DNA of 64,000 bases from NCBI GenBank assembly GCA_029204225.1, contig CM055111.1, forward strand, positions 42,534,815-42,598,814, given 5' to 3'. Of the stretch, positions 1 to 10,629 are shown one piece after another (within the stretch, counting starts at the first letter, position 1; each line of letters begins with the position of its first letter). The notes beneath the pieces are model-generated. The model was not told where the DNA came from. It saw only the letters and a list, made by a program, of their open reading frames with translations, and did no database searches. The stretch is from Diphasiastrum complanatum (taxonomy: Eukaryota; Streptophyta; Lycopodiopsida; Lycopodiales; Lycopodiaceae). Made by a program: the position numbers and the translations under genes.

Positions 1-2400
1 ATATAAGGTTAAGATTAAAGCGTTATTCCACTGATCCAATCCATAACTGAATTGTATTTGGGAGCCAATCAGTGAATCTTAATTCAATCTTTACCACTAC
101 TTTCCATATTCATGAATATCTCACAGCTCAAAACCCCCAAATCTTCTCTAGTTCTAGATTATAGACAATAATCACTAGAGATTTTCTCTATTCTACTAGA
201 CAGTTCCACCATTGCACACAAACTGGATTCCACAATAGAAATCTATGCAACTGGTTAATCCCATGAAAGTCTTATTCCTATCATTTTCTTCTCCCCCTTT
301 TAAAAGAATTTCCATAATTTTGATTAAAAAGTTTTCAGGAGACAACGTATAAGATATCAAAGATTTGAAAAAATCAGTAATGAGTATTCAATACTATTAC
401 AAACCGGACTTTTTCCTTAAAATCATAAAATATCTTATCTCAAGTGATAGAAACACTACTCTCAATAATCAACTATCAAATAGAGATAATCATTTGGGCT
501 CAGGAAGTCTAAATTCCACTTAATCAATTGAAAACATCAATTGGTTTTGAGTTATATTCACAAACTGAAATGGAAACATGAATTCATATAACTTAAACAG
601 TCCTTCAGAACCTAGTTCTACACTGGAAATAATTATTTGAATCTCAATCCAATTGTCTCGTATATAAGAAATTTCTAAAAAGTAGAGGTTTAAAATTAAA
701 AGAGAAATAGCTTTTAAGGGTTTTCAATTTGAAATTTATGAGATAACATTGAGGAATCTGGATCTATATCTCATAACCTCTCCAAATATCCTAAATAGGC
801 TTTACCAATGGTTTTAAACTATTATATTTACAAATAATGTTAATACTAACCATTGGTCTATAGATCATTCTCACACAAGAATTTTCACTCTGAATCATTG
901 ATGTCCCATACCATCAGTTTTCTCTCCAAAAAAGTCCTTTGCTTTTAGATCTGATCAACAAAAAATCCAAAAGATTATCTGTCCATCCTATACCTAATAT
1001 AGGATCCGATCTTCAAAAAAGATCTTTAACCGCATTTTCTAATAATCCAAAGATCTCATAACTTCATCTGGATTTCCAATACCAGATATGCACATATCTA
1101 TTCCACCAAGTACTAGAGTACCCCCAAATTTGTTCCAAATGAATTGTAATAATCCATTAACAAAATTGTGATTTAATAAGAATCTGCACATGGTTTTACC
1201 ATCACATGAACCAACCCCTATGGTTAGTACTATCACCCCGAATTCCTAGCGTCTAAGAGTTACAACTCTTAGGAATAAGTTACTTTACAATACAAATGTG
1301 AACCAAGTGTCATTCTCATTCCATGTCACAATTTTCCATAACAAAATAGGGTCAACTCATAGTCCTATAGATTTTCAAAATAAATTCATCTTAATGAATT
1401 CAAAATACCGGTGTTATGCAATTTCCTTACAGGGATCCACAACACTATCACATATACCTACTCAGGTGTCTCATTTTCTTCCTCCCTTAGATTTTCTGGT
1501 TACCCAAAAATTCTTTTAGCGAAGGCTCCCGAAAACTACTTAGACACAAGTAAATGCTAGGCTACTTCCTTTCTAACTACACTCGTTCTGTTTTCATTAC
1601 TTCGTTAAAGTCGCCTGAATCAATGAAAAATCAATAACATTTGGATTCGAGTACTCTTTACGATATTCAATACATGAATATAGAGCTACCTCTCAAAAAT
1701 TATGACCTTATTCCGTTGTTCACTTTAACAAGTATATGAAAAGCTGAAATTGCCCAATCCTAAAGATCAAAATCATTTAGGATAAATCTATTGGTGCATC
1801 ACCAAGTCCAAAAGAAAGAACAACAAAAATTACCATTTAACTGAGAATACTCTTATTCCAAAGTCAAACGGATAAAAAGCACAGTACCAGAAAATCAAAT
1901 TTCCATTTACCGGGCACTAGCCTGGAGAAAAATTACCATGAAGAATATGAAAGAAGGTTTTTTCTTGCCAATCCTAAATCCATGGATCCAATCACAGAGA
2001 CATAGCAGTTATGATAATAAGATTATTCTCCAAAGATTCTCCCGATTAAAGTCAAAAGAATAGGTAAATCAATTCTCAACTGTCGATTTAGTAGATTTAC
2101 AAAAAAATCCCTTCCAAAATCAACCAAAAAACTTCGATTACTCAAAATTTTTGCAAAGGTCTTAAAAAATCCGGACTACGTAACCAATAAAAATGGCTAA
2201 GAATAGCCATGCATTCACACAAATGCACTAACCCCATTTGTCTCAATTAGAGTGTCTGGGTCCTCTCAAGGTTATTAGTCACCAACAAGCCTTGACTTGG
2301 GCGTGACCAATAATCTTGAACACTGGAGGGCCAGTCTACCATATTAGGACTATTTCAGGTGATAACTTTGGGCATTTTCCCGTTTGAAGCATCTTAGAGT
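1..2400. other. AT-rich stretch without an assignable gene
   Basis: No complete gene or repeat boundary is recognisable here. On the minus strand, between about 1560 and 780, one frame reads as protein-like sequence for long stretches but is broken by several stops; the longest open piece is 65 codons at 1039-1236, with motifs such as GVGSCDGKT and FGGTLVLGGIDMC. I cannot assign it to a family. A small perfect inverted repeat (9-bp arms, 2-nt loop) lies at 1253-1272. The rest looks like old decayed repeat DNA. Confidence 0.4.
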
Positions 2401-2469
2401 CCCTTGGAAGGACATCAATACAAGAAATTGAAGAATTATGTGGTGCCTTGAAGGAGCAGCCACCCTTCT

Positions 2470-3337
2470 TCCATTCTTTTAGGCAATCCTTAGAGAGGTG
2501 CCCCCTTCTTCATGCAAGAGAAACATAGCCCATCTCTCTTGGCCTTGTCAAAGTCTTTGCTCTCTTAACCGAGGGGAAGCTATGGTGGCAACTTTCTCTT
2601 TGCCTTTTTGAAGGAAGGGCCCAAAGAGGGTTTGTCCTTGGATTCAGGCTTCTGTTGTTCTTTGCGGATTATCGTGTGCATATCATCAAAATTCTAGCGA
2701 AATGCACTGCATCCTCAAGGGATTGTGGTTGATTACGATGTACCTCTAACTCATACTCTTTGGGCAACTCCAAAATGAAATGGAGATTGAGTATAACACC
2801 GTCAATGTGGTTAACAAACCGCCTCTTGGAAGCCTTGTAAGTACACATCCAAGGGTTTCGTCCCCATTTGCAACGTAGCAAATCGACAATAATATTTAAA
2901 ATCGTCAAGGATTGGCATAAAGGTGGCCTTAAAGGCTATCTGGAAATCATCCCAAGTATTTGGGACTGTAGCATGCTCCTTGAGATTCTGCCACCATGAG
3001 TATGCTTTATTGTGTAAAAACATAATGCCAATAGCAATCTGGGAGCTATATGACAAATCATGCATGGAAAAATGCGACGTCCATCGATTAAGCCAAGCCA
3101 AGACCACATCTTGGTGTCTGTCCTATTTCTCCCTAGTAAAAAATTCCGGGGTGAACATCGGGTTGAGGAGTGCCTACCAAGATTGGGACATAGCCCTCAT
3201 CTCGACCTCCACTCATTCATGCTTAGACTGCATGTTGACAATTTGTTGTTGTAACAAATTTATCGGACGTGCCATTTCCTCCATATTAGCCCATGTTGGG
3301 CTTGGAGCTTTTGTCACATCCATAGGAGACTCCATGG
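2470..3337 (-). pseudogene. gag: Ty3/gypsy gag remnant
   Basis: Gag is the structural protein that packages retrotransposon RNA into particles. The minus-strand frames 3107-2811 and 2908-2669 give a retrotransposon gag core (AYSWWQNLKEHA, DDFQIAFKATFMP, LDVYLQGFQE), broken by a frameshift around 2811-2908 and several stops. The likely start is a Met codon near 3337. A CCHC zinc knuckle (CFSCMKKG then HLSKDC) lies at 2483-2526, but one extra base in its G run puts its halves in different frames. No protease, reverse transcriptase or LTR of this element could be found beside it, so it is an isolated fragment. Confidence is high for gypsy gag and low for the lineage. Confidence 0.8.
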
Positions 3338-4118
3338 GAAAGTGAGGTGTAGGAAAAAACTGCGGGAGAAAGGAAGAGCAATGGTGTCAAAATTATCAAA
3401 AACTCACAACTAAAGATCAAAAAATCAACAAAACGGGCTAACTTGACCTTAGGGAGCACTAACAAGCAACTTCGAAAAGTGGGTGAAGGAATCATTTACC
3501 CCTTTACCCCTCCTCTAAGCTCATCCCCTTGCCAATGCAAAAAGGATAAGTGGGGCCCAAAAAAGGTCCCATTTGTCCCTTCTAGAGTTTCTCTTCCATG
3601 TAGGGACACAAAAAGGTGCCACATGGCCCATGGACTCCAGATTATTATCAACTTTGTACGTACCACAACTCCACTCCAAGAAATCAGAGATTTGCAGGTA
3701 CAGAGAGGAGAGGAAGAACAGTACGACCAATAGGGACAGAGAAATTCAAATGCCTGATTTCTGTTTCTTTTTCTAGTATTTTAAATATTAATAGATTTTT
3801 GTCATGCCGATTCATTTGGATCCTTTTGCCGATGACTATCCAAGTGATGTGATTTCAATTTTTCAAGTTCTCGATAACATACTAGAGCAATTCTGGGCCG
3901 AAACTAACCATCCTTGAAAAACAAAGAGGTTTTTCTATTAGTCGAAACATTTTTGAGTACATCAAAATTGTATTTGGCATTGCCAACATTTTTACTTCCA
4001 GGCCAATTCTTAGGCCATAAAACTTCCGACTAGCCACATTCAGGTGGGCTAGGACCTAATTTTAGATAAACCGGCATTTTTTGCTCGGTGTACAAAAACT
4101 GGCATTTGTCTGGAAACA
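3338..4118. other. Intergenic stretch, nothing recognised
   Basis: Short open frames occur on both strands, but none shows a motif or coherent composition. The right edge is where similarity to the copia LTR at 8567-9381 begins. Confidence 0.4.
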
Positions 4119-4754
4119 TTCATTCAACACTCACATTCAGCGATATAAATTCAATTTATGAATTATCAATCTGTAAAACAGACGTAACAGAAATGCGCAA
4201 TGACACGATTCATTTTCTCTTGGAATAGCTTGTATTTGAACACAAGAGAGTGTACACAGGATTCCTATTTGTTGACCTATATGCATTTTGACATCTATTT
4301 GCCTTATTTATATCTTTACAATTTAATTACAAGCCTTTTTTAAAGAATGGATTAGTCCATAATGTAAGTCATGAGCTTCATGGTGGTTGCATCTCACTAT
4401 TTGTCGAAACTGCTCATAAAGTATTTGTTAGAGATGTCGTCTTACATCATTGTTCATAAGACTTTTTTCTCTCTTTTGTAATGACTTGTAACAACCTTTC
4501 TTACCTGTCTATTACAAGTTTCCTCGTAATAGCCTGATGGTTTACAGATTACGAGTTCCGATGCAAACTCTTTACAAGTTTTTTTTTCAGTTTGTAGCGA
4601 CCGCAATGACTTGTAAAAAAGAAGCCTTACGGGTTTCTTACGAGTTGTCAGCGACTTGCAAAATTTGATGAAATTAAAAGGCTTCAAATCATAAGGATTG
4701 CATGAATGGAACTAGATTAGCTTAAGAATTCAGAGAGAGAAAATAAATCCAACA
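4119..4754 (-). repeat. Truncated 3' LTR of the copia element
   Basis: About 636 bp match the right LTR 8757-9381 along their length, for example the shared stretch around TATAAATTCAATTTATGAAT. The inner end is AAATCCAACA, followed directly by the reversed polypurine tract. The part equivalent to 8567-8756 is missing. Confidence 0.85.
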
Positions 4755-4764
4755 CCCTCCCTTA
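4755..4764 (-). other. Polypurine tract of the copia element
   Basis: CCCTCCCTTA on the plus strand reads TAAGGGAGGG on the element strand and touches the 3' LTR. This is where plus-strand DNA synthesis would be primed. Confidence 0.75.
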
Positions 4765-5023
4765 ATTTGGATCCATGAATACCTTGATTGACAAATTCAA
4801 GGTTGCCCAAAATTTTTGTGTGCCTCATGACTAAATGCCTTTGTAAAGATATGTGTTTCCATATACTACGTTCTGCAAAACTTTAAACATACCTCCTTGT
4901 TGAAAATGATACTTGATTTCAATGTGCTTATTCCTAGAATGGAATCTAGGATTGATGGACGATGCAATCACACTTTGATTATCACACCAAATAGTTGTAG
5001 GAGCGTATTCTCTCAGACCAATA

Positions 5024-6225
5024 TCAGACTAAATTTCTCCACCATATGGCTTCTTTTGTATCCTGCATAGCTACAATGTACTCTGATTCTATTGAGGACA
5101 ACGTGATGGAGGTTTTTTTGTGACTATTCCAGGAAATCGAACCGTTGTTGAGGAGAAATCCAGATGTGGATTTCTTTGAATCAATATCACTTGCCCAACT
5201 ACATATGCATATCCATGAAGTGTATGGATTTCGTTTGGTTTGACCTGCCTGTAACAGATGCATAGGTCCATAGTGGCTCATAAATATTTGATGACTCTGA
5301 GTAGAGCTCTCTAATATTCTAGGATTTGCCATGAATTGGCTTAAAGAGCTCATGGCATATACAAGGTCTGGTCTTGTGGAAATTATAGTATACATTAGAG
5401 ATTTGATGATTGATTGAAATGGATATCTCATCTTATCCTCTTTTGTTTGAGGGCATTGCTCTTTGGATAATTTGAGACCTAGATCCATGGGAGAATACAT
5501 GAGCTTGCAATTTCCAAAGTCAAAATTTGAAAGCATATTGAAAATATTTCTCTGCTGGATAATGCGGAGGAGCTTTCATTTTCTGTCTCTAACGATCTGG
5601 ATTCCCATACAATAAACAACATCTCCAAGATTTGTCATTTCAAATTTTTAAGATAGCATTCTCTTGGCATCCTTTATTAGATCAATACTATTGTTGTGAA
5701 CAATAGTGTATCATCCACATAGAGCGAGATGATAATAAAGGATTTTTGAATGGACTTGAAATACACATTGCAAATCTACAAAGCTTGGTGTGAATCCTTG
5801 TTGGATAATAAATGAGTTGATTCTTTGAAATAATGCCTTATGGAGTTTGCATACTTGATCCTCCTTGCCATTGATGATGTAACGTTCTCTAGTTATATCA
5901 TATAAAAATCCCCTTCAATAACTCCATTGAGAAATGTTGTTTGTACATCTAATTGATGTATCTCAAAGTCAGCTGCAACAACAAATGAGAGTAACAATCT
6001 AATCAAAGGATGTTTTACAACTAGGATGAAAGTCTCAAAATAATCAATGTTAGGGATTTGCAAAGATCCCCTTGCAACCAGTCGAGCTTTACCCCTATCG
6101 ATACTCCCATCCACCTTGTATTTGATCTTAAAAATCCATTCACAATCAATTATCTTTCTATCTACAAAAAATATAGTGACAATCCAAGTGTTGTTCTTCA
6201 CAAGAGAGTTATATTCTTTATCCAT
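5024..6225 (-). pseudogene. pol: Copia reverse transcriptase and RNase H remnant
   Basis: The 6225-5893 frame carries the start of the copia reverse transcriptase (NNTWIV, DCEWIFKIKYKVDGSI, KARLVARG, IHQLDVQTTFLNG). The 5536-5024 frame carries the end of the polymerase and the RNase H (TRPDLVYAMSSLSQFM, KSTSGFLL, ISWNSHK, LSSIESEYI). The stretch 5537-5892 holds the middle, in which a Tyr-Val-Asp-Asp-type active site is no longer readable as one frame. This enzyme would copy element RNA into DNA. Stops and frameshifts make the copy inactive. Confidence 0.85.
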
Positions 6226-6790
6226 GGCTTCCTTCCAAAGGTTAGAATCAATCTATGTGAGTGCCTCATCAACTAATGTTGGTTCTTGTGAAAGATAATG
6301 AGCATACTAATCAACGAATCTGATAGGTTGATTTCAAACTCTTGTAGGTCTTCCTGGAGGTGCCTGTGGCTGCAAAATTTGTTGTTGGATTGGCTACTCA
6401 TGAGTTGTAGCTTCTTGTTCTTCTTCTGAATCAAACAATATAGGCTGGCTGCTTGAAGGAATCGAAATTGTATTTCCTCTATCAATCCTTAGATCTTTGA
6501 TCTTTCTTCCTATCTACAACTCAACATGCTCTTTGTAGATCTTGAAGAAGTGGAAGGCTTCATATTTGTGCTTCATGAAATATACAACAATCCTTCTTGA
6601 ACAATAATCAACAAATGTAATAAAGAATTTAGCATCAAATAATGATGGTGTTTGCATTGGGCTGCATATATCTGAATGAACTATGTCTAAAAGATGTCTG
6701 ATTACATGTTCTTGATTTGATTTAAAAGGTCTTCTAGTTTGCTTTTCTATAATACAACCTTGGTAGGCTGGACAGTCGAAGTCGCTACTT
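6226..6790 (-). pseudogene. pol: Copia integrase core remnant
   Basis: Minus-strand translation from about 6790 gives the end of a pre-integrase domain (GCIIEKQTRRPF) and the integrase core (VHSDICSPMQTPSLFDAKFF, YFMKHKYEAF, GRKIKDLRIDRG). The first catalytic Asp is visible in HSD. The second region reads RIDRG where copia elements normally have RTDNGGE. Directly after this the sequence jumps to the integrase/RT linker, so the third catalytic residue and the integrase C-terminus are deleted. Confidence 0.75.
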
Positions 6791-6799
6791 AGATAATCA

Positions 6800-7330
6800 A
6801 AATCAAGAACGAAAAAATGTTTAGACGATTAGCAATCATTATGAGAGTTCTTGAGTACAGAAGGGCCTTCTAAAAAGATGCTATTTTTTTTTTTATCCAA
6901 ATTTTTTTTACACACTTAAATTTGAAATCTATGTAATGTAGCTCCTCAAAATTGAGAAAAAAAATGTTTCTTTGAAGAAAATTGTAATTTGTCGTCTAGT
7001 AGCCCATAAACACGCCATTTTGTGTATGGTATATAATCTGTGATTCATTGAAAAGAGCATTACTTTTTAATTGTAGCTCTGATTGAGACATTTTTGGTGC
7101 TCAACATCCTACATGATCTAGTTTGGAAAGGTCTCAATGATTGCTTTCTAATGGCACCAAAAACATATCAATTGGAGCTACGATATGCTATTTTTAATGA
7201 ATCGTAAACTATACTATACATGAAATGGTTAGTCATAAAAAATGGTGCCGGCAACATCAATGATGCAGGCAGAAAAAGAATATTTATTTGTGTAATTTAC
7301 ATTAATGAATTTTTTCATCCTGCATGGCAT
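6800..7330. other. Non-coding block inside the copia pol
   Basis: The pre-integrase domain is split. Its WHYRFGHLNH motif is at about 7340-7440 and its Cys end is at about 6785. The intervening ~0.5 kb is AT-rich, has no copia-like frame and looks inserted. I saw no clear terminal inverted repeats or target duplication. Confidence 0.4.
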
Positions 7331-7339
7331 TCCTTATAG

Positions 7340-8480
7340 GGCCCTTTTGGAATTCAAGAGCTCTTGTAATGAGATGTATGATTCAAATGCCCAAATCTAT
7401 AATGCCAAATCAATTTTTTATTTATCAAGACTGAGCTGTTTAAAGCACGGTCAATCACAAAGTAAGAATGAGTAAGCCCATATAGATATCCTTGCCTTTT
7501 TCAAAGTGCAAGGACTCTATTTGTCTTGTTAAGAATTTTACATGAGTCCAAACCAAACTTTAACACCCTATGTCCCAAATCAATAATTTTGGTGACAAAC
7601 AATAGGTTTATAGCAAGATTGGGAAATATAAAATATTTGGAGTGAGTTTGGATCCACCATTCAAAAAATTAAGCTTAATAGTACTTTCACCTTCAATCAT
7701 GTGTGAGTTGTTGTTCAAGGTGAACAAATTTCTTTTACTACAGGCTGAATAGTCATGGAACCATTCTTGATGGCTTGTCATATGTTGCGTGGCTCCAAAA
7801 TTGAGGAACCATTCTTCATGTTGATGGACGAGTCTGATGGTTCATCATATATGCATTTTGCTCATTTTCATCAGTAGGGCTCTCTAATGTTTGTGCTACT
7901 ACATTGGCTTGCTGGTCCAATTGCTTCTTCTTCTCGTTGTTGAATTTTAGGATTTTGCAGTCCTGGATCTCGTGATTTGTTCTCTTGCAATATTTGCATA
8001 ATATCTTCTTTTTATTCTGAGCTTGCTGATTTCAATTTTGTGTGGGCTTTTATGACTGCTTATGATTTTATTTTTTTTTGTCTGCTTGCTTGACTACCTT
8101 CTTCTACTGCTTCTTCAAACCTCTCTTGGAGTATAGAGCATGTGAGTCTTCATTGGAGGATGAGGATGCACCATTCCTTCGAATATCCTCCTGCAACAAC
8201 ATAATAATGACTATAGATAGTGACAAGTCTGAGTGGGTCAAACTGACAATCACCCAATTTTCATATGATGACGGTAGGCTAGATAATAAGTTCATTACGA
8301 CATTCAACACTTGTGACTATCTCCCAAAGTTCCTTGGCCATCAGCACGACCTTCATCTTAAATTTTCACATATGGTAGTTTCGTCCTTTCAACTTAGACT
8401 AGCTTCAATTGAGGATCCATGTGGAGATTCGAGAGATGTTTATGCAGATAATAGATTGAATCAATTGACTGGAAGATGAT
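7340..8480 (-). pseudogene. gag: Copia gag, zinc knuckle, protease and pre-integrase remnants
   Basis: Gag sequence (LLSSLPSSYENWV, IVIIMLLQED) reads leftward from about 8480 to 8104. An intact CCHC zinc knuckle (CKYCKRTNHEIQDC) lies at about 7947-7996. The protease region is near 7750-7815, where the usual LDSGATQHMT reads LNFGATQHMT, so the catalytic Asp is lost. The pre-integrase motif WHYRFGHLNH is at 7340-7440. The pieces are in different frames with stops between. The gag is clearly related to the plus-strand copia gag at 13850-14727. Confidence 0.8.
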
Positions 8481-8554
8481 TAGTGAATGCTTATGCTATG
8501 TCAGGACAAGAAACGTTCTTATGTTGTAGCTTCTTGATAGCAAAACTTAAGAAG

Positions 8555-8566
8555 GCTCTGATACCA
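8555..8566 (-). other. Primer-binding site, initiator tRNA-Met
   Basis: GCTCTGATACCA on the plus strand reads TGGTATCAGAGC on the element strand, the standard copia primer site complementary to initiator tRNA-Met. It abuts the 5' LTR, which fixes the LTR edge at 8567. Confidence 0.88.
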
Positions 8567-9381
8567 TGCTGGAAAAATTGAGTCGATGTGATCCGTTTTC
8601 TATGTGCAATGTATTGTGCTTATTGGATTCAAACTCGGAATATCTTTTGAGTTCTACTTGATCCTAACTTTGAAATTGTCAATATCTATATAATTGATTT
8701 CATAGACACACACGAATACTTTAATGCACGGAGGCAAGGATCAATAAGAGCATATTAGAATATTCATTCAGCATTTACATTCAGACATATAAATTCAATT
8801 TATGAATCATCAGACGTAATAGAAATGTGCAATGACACAAATCATTGTCTCTTGGAATAGATTGTATTCGAACACAAGAGAGTGTACAAAGCATTCCAAT
8901 GTTAATGTATTTGCATACCTATATGCATTTTGACATCCATGTGCCTTATTCACATCTTTACAAATTAATCACAAAACATAACTAAAAGAATGGATTATTC
9001 CATAATGTCGTGAGCCTCATGGTGGTTGTACTGTCTACCGAAACTGCTCGTAGATTTGTTAGAGATGCAGTCTTACGTCATTGCTCGTAAGTCTTTGTTT
9101 CCCTTTCGTAATGCCTCGTAACAGCCTTTCTTACGAGTGTGTTAAGGGCGACCTCGTAATAGCCTTATGGTTTATGAGTTACGAAGCAGACTCTTTATGA
9201 GTTCTTTTTAGGAGCTTGTAGCGACCGTAATGACTCGTAAAAAGAAAGCCTTACGGGTTCCTTACGAGTTATTTGTGGGCAATGACTTGAAAAATTTGAT
9301 GAAGTTAAAAGGCTTCAAATCATAAGGACTACATGGAACTAGATTACCTTACGGATTTAGAGAGAGCGGATAAATCCAACA
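8567..9381 (-). repeat. 5' LTR of the copia element
   Basis: 815 bp with TG...CA ends (TGCTGGAAAA ... AAATCCAACA). Between about 9045 and 9270 it carries many short CGTAA / TTACG motifs in both orientations, many of which have become TGTAA / TTACA in the left copy. Confidence 0.85.
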
Positions 9382-10312
9382 CCATTTAGTTTCAAGTTCA
9401 TAAGTCTCTAAAAGGCTTCACGATCCTTACAACAGTTGCACATTAGAGAATATTGTTGCTATCTTCGAACAAAAGGCCTAGCTAAACCGATCGCTTGTTT
9501 GGTTTTCGAGATACTTACACCGTTCCCACACCCAAAGGAGAAAATTTTGAAGGTCTTTACTGAGCTCTTGGCATACCTTGACTCCAGTCATCATTGCCCT
9601 GGCTTTTGTTAGGGCATGGATCAACAAGCCATGGGCTTGCTAATCCATGCCATGGCAGTGGCCAGAGTAAGAAAACTATTCTCTGGCGGCTGCCAAAGCA
9701 AATTTATTTTGCCCTGAGTAGCAGCTTAGGCTATCAATCATCAACCAAAAAAAATTTAAGCCAATTAAAGAACAGTCAACCACCTCTAGGTCAGCCTCCA
9801 ATATCTTGAAGTCTTGGAAGGATGATAACAATGGCTTATCTCTTGGTTGCAATTCTAAAAAATCATGGTGCAAGATGACCACTAAGCTCGACTAATAGAG
9901 GATGAGATTTAATCATTGCATGAGTGTTTCTGTCAATGCCACGATTTGGGCCTTCCATCTTCCATTATGAGACATGTAATATACTTTCAAAACCACCTAT
10001 TGTTGATGAAACACAATGAGGTCCCCGAGCAAGCGAGGTTTGGTTGTGCTTTCTGAGTATTCCTCTCAAAGATTAGGAAGATTTATGTTGTGGCTTTTTT
10101 TTGGAAAGAAAAGCTAGCATCATTGTGCCCAAGAATTGAAATTAAGGCCTCAAGAAATACTCTAGTTCAAGGTAAATGATGTTTTTGAAGCATCCAAGTG
10201 GTGTAATTTATGGTAGAATAGAACACAAGGTCCAATGTTAGAATAGACCAAACAACCATTTTCATGCCTGGAATATTGATTGTTGACAAATATAGTTCAC
10301 CATTTCTCAGGT
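9382..10312. other. Unassigned stretch
   Basis: Several 60-70-codon frames occur on both strands, but no domain motif or repeat boundary is recognisable. It may be old retroelement DNA. Confidence 0.35.
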
Positions 10313-10620
10313 GTTGAGTGCTGAAAGTAGAGCATGCAACAAAGATTCAAGACGTAGTAGACGAGAGATGGAGAGAGATCAATATGTTGTATTAAAAAAA
10401 CTTGCACCATACAAAGAGAGGAAGAATGAATTCGAAATGAGAGAGAGGAGGATCTTATGGCTCCTCACATATAGCCTCAGCCCTATTTACAGGGCCTTTA
10501 ATTAAATTAGAACCATTAAAGCACATTGGCTTATTTTCCTAACATAGTAACTTCAAGACACAAATGTTTATTACTATCATTAGCCAATAAAGTTGGCGTT
10601 ACACTACATTATTTCTACCA
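10313..10620 (-). repeat. LTR-like terminal repeat with polypurine tract
   Basis: 308 bp beginning TGTTGAGTGC and ending ATTTCTACCA, followed at 10621-10629 by CTCTCCCTT, a reversed polypurine tract. This is the layout of a minus-strand 3' LTR. The last ~100 bp resemble 12950-13031 (shared blocks around AACATAGTA-CTTCAAG-CACA and ATCATTAGCCA), which could be the partner end. The homology is partial. Confidence 0.45.
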
Positions 10621-10629
10621 CTCTCCCTT

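Larger units (their letters stand above)
4119..9381 (-). mobile_element. Degenerate Ty1/copia retrotransposon, minus strand
   Basis: Two related LTRs (4119-4754 and 8567-9381) flank copia gag-pol remnants. Reading the minus strand from right to left, the order is 5' LTR, primer-binding site, gag, zinc knuckle, protease, pre-integrase domain, integrase, reverse transcriptase, RNase H, polypurine tract and truncated 3' LTR. Integrase before reverse transcriptase is the copia order. All coding parts carry stops, frameshifts and gaps, so the copy is dead. The LTRs differ mainly by CG-to-TG/CA changes and by loss of about 190 bp at the left edge of the left LTR. No target duplication could be tested because that edge is missing. 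Confidence 0.88.

Noticed and set aside
1570..1640. LINE endonuclease-like GDFNE motif on the minus strand
   Set aside because: A single five-residue motif with no other endonuclease or LINE reverse-transcriptase motif nearby.
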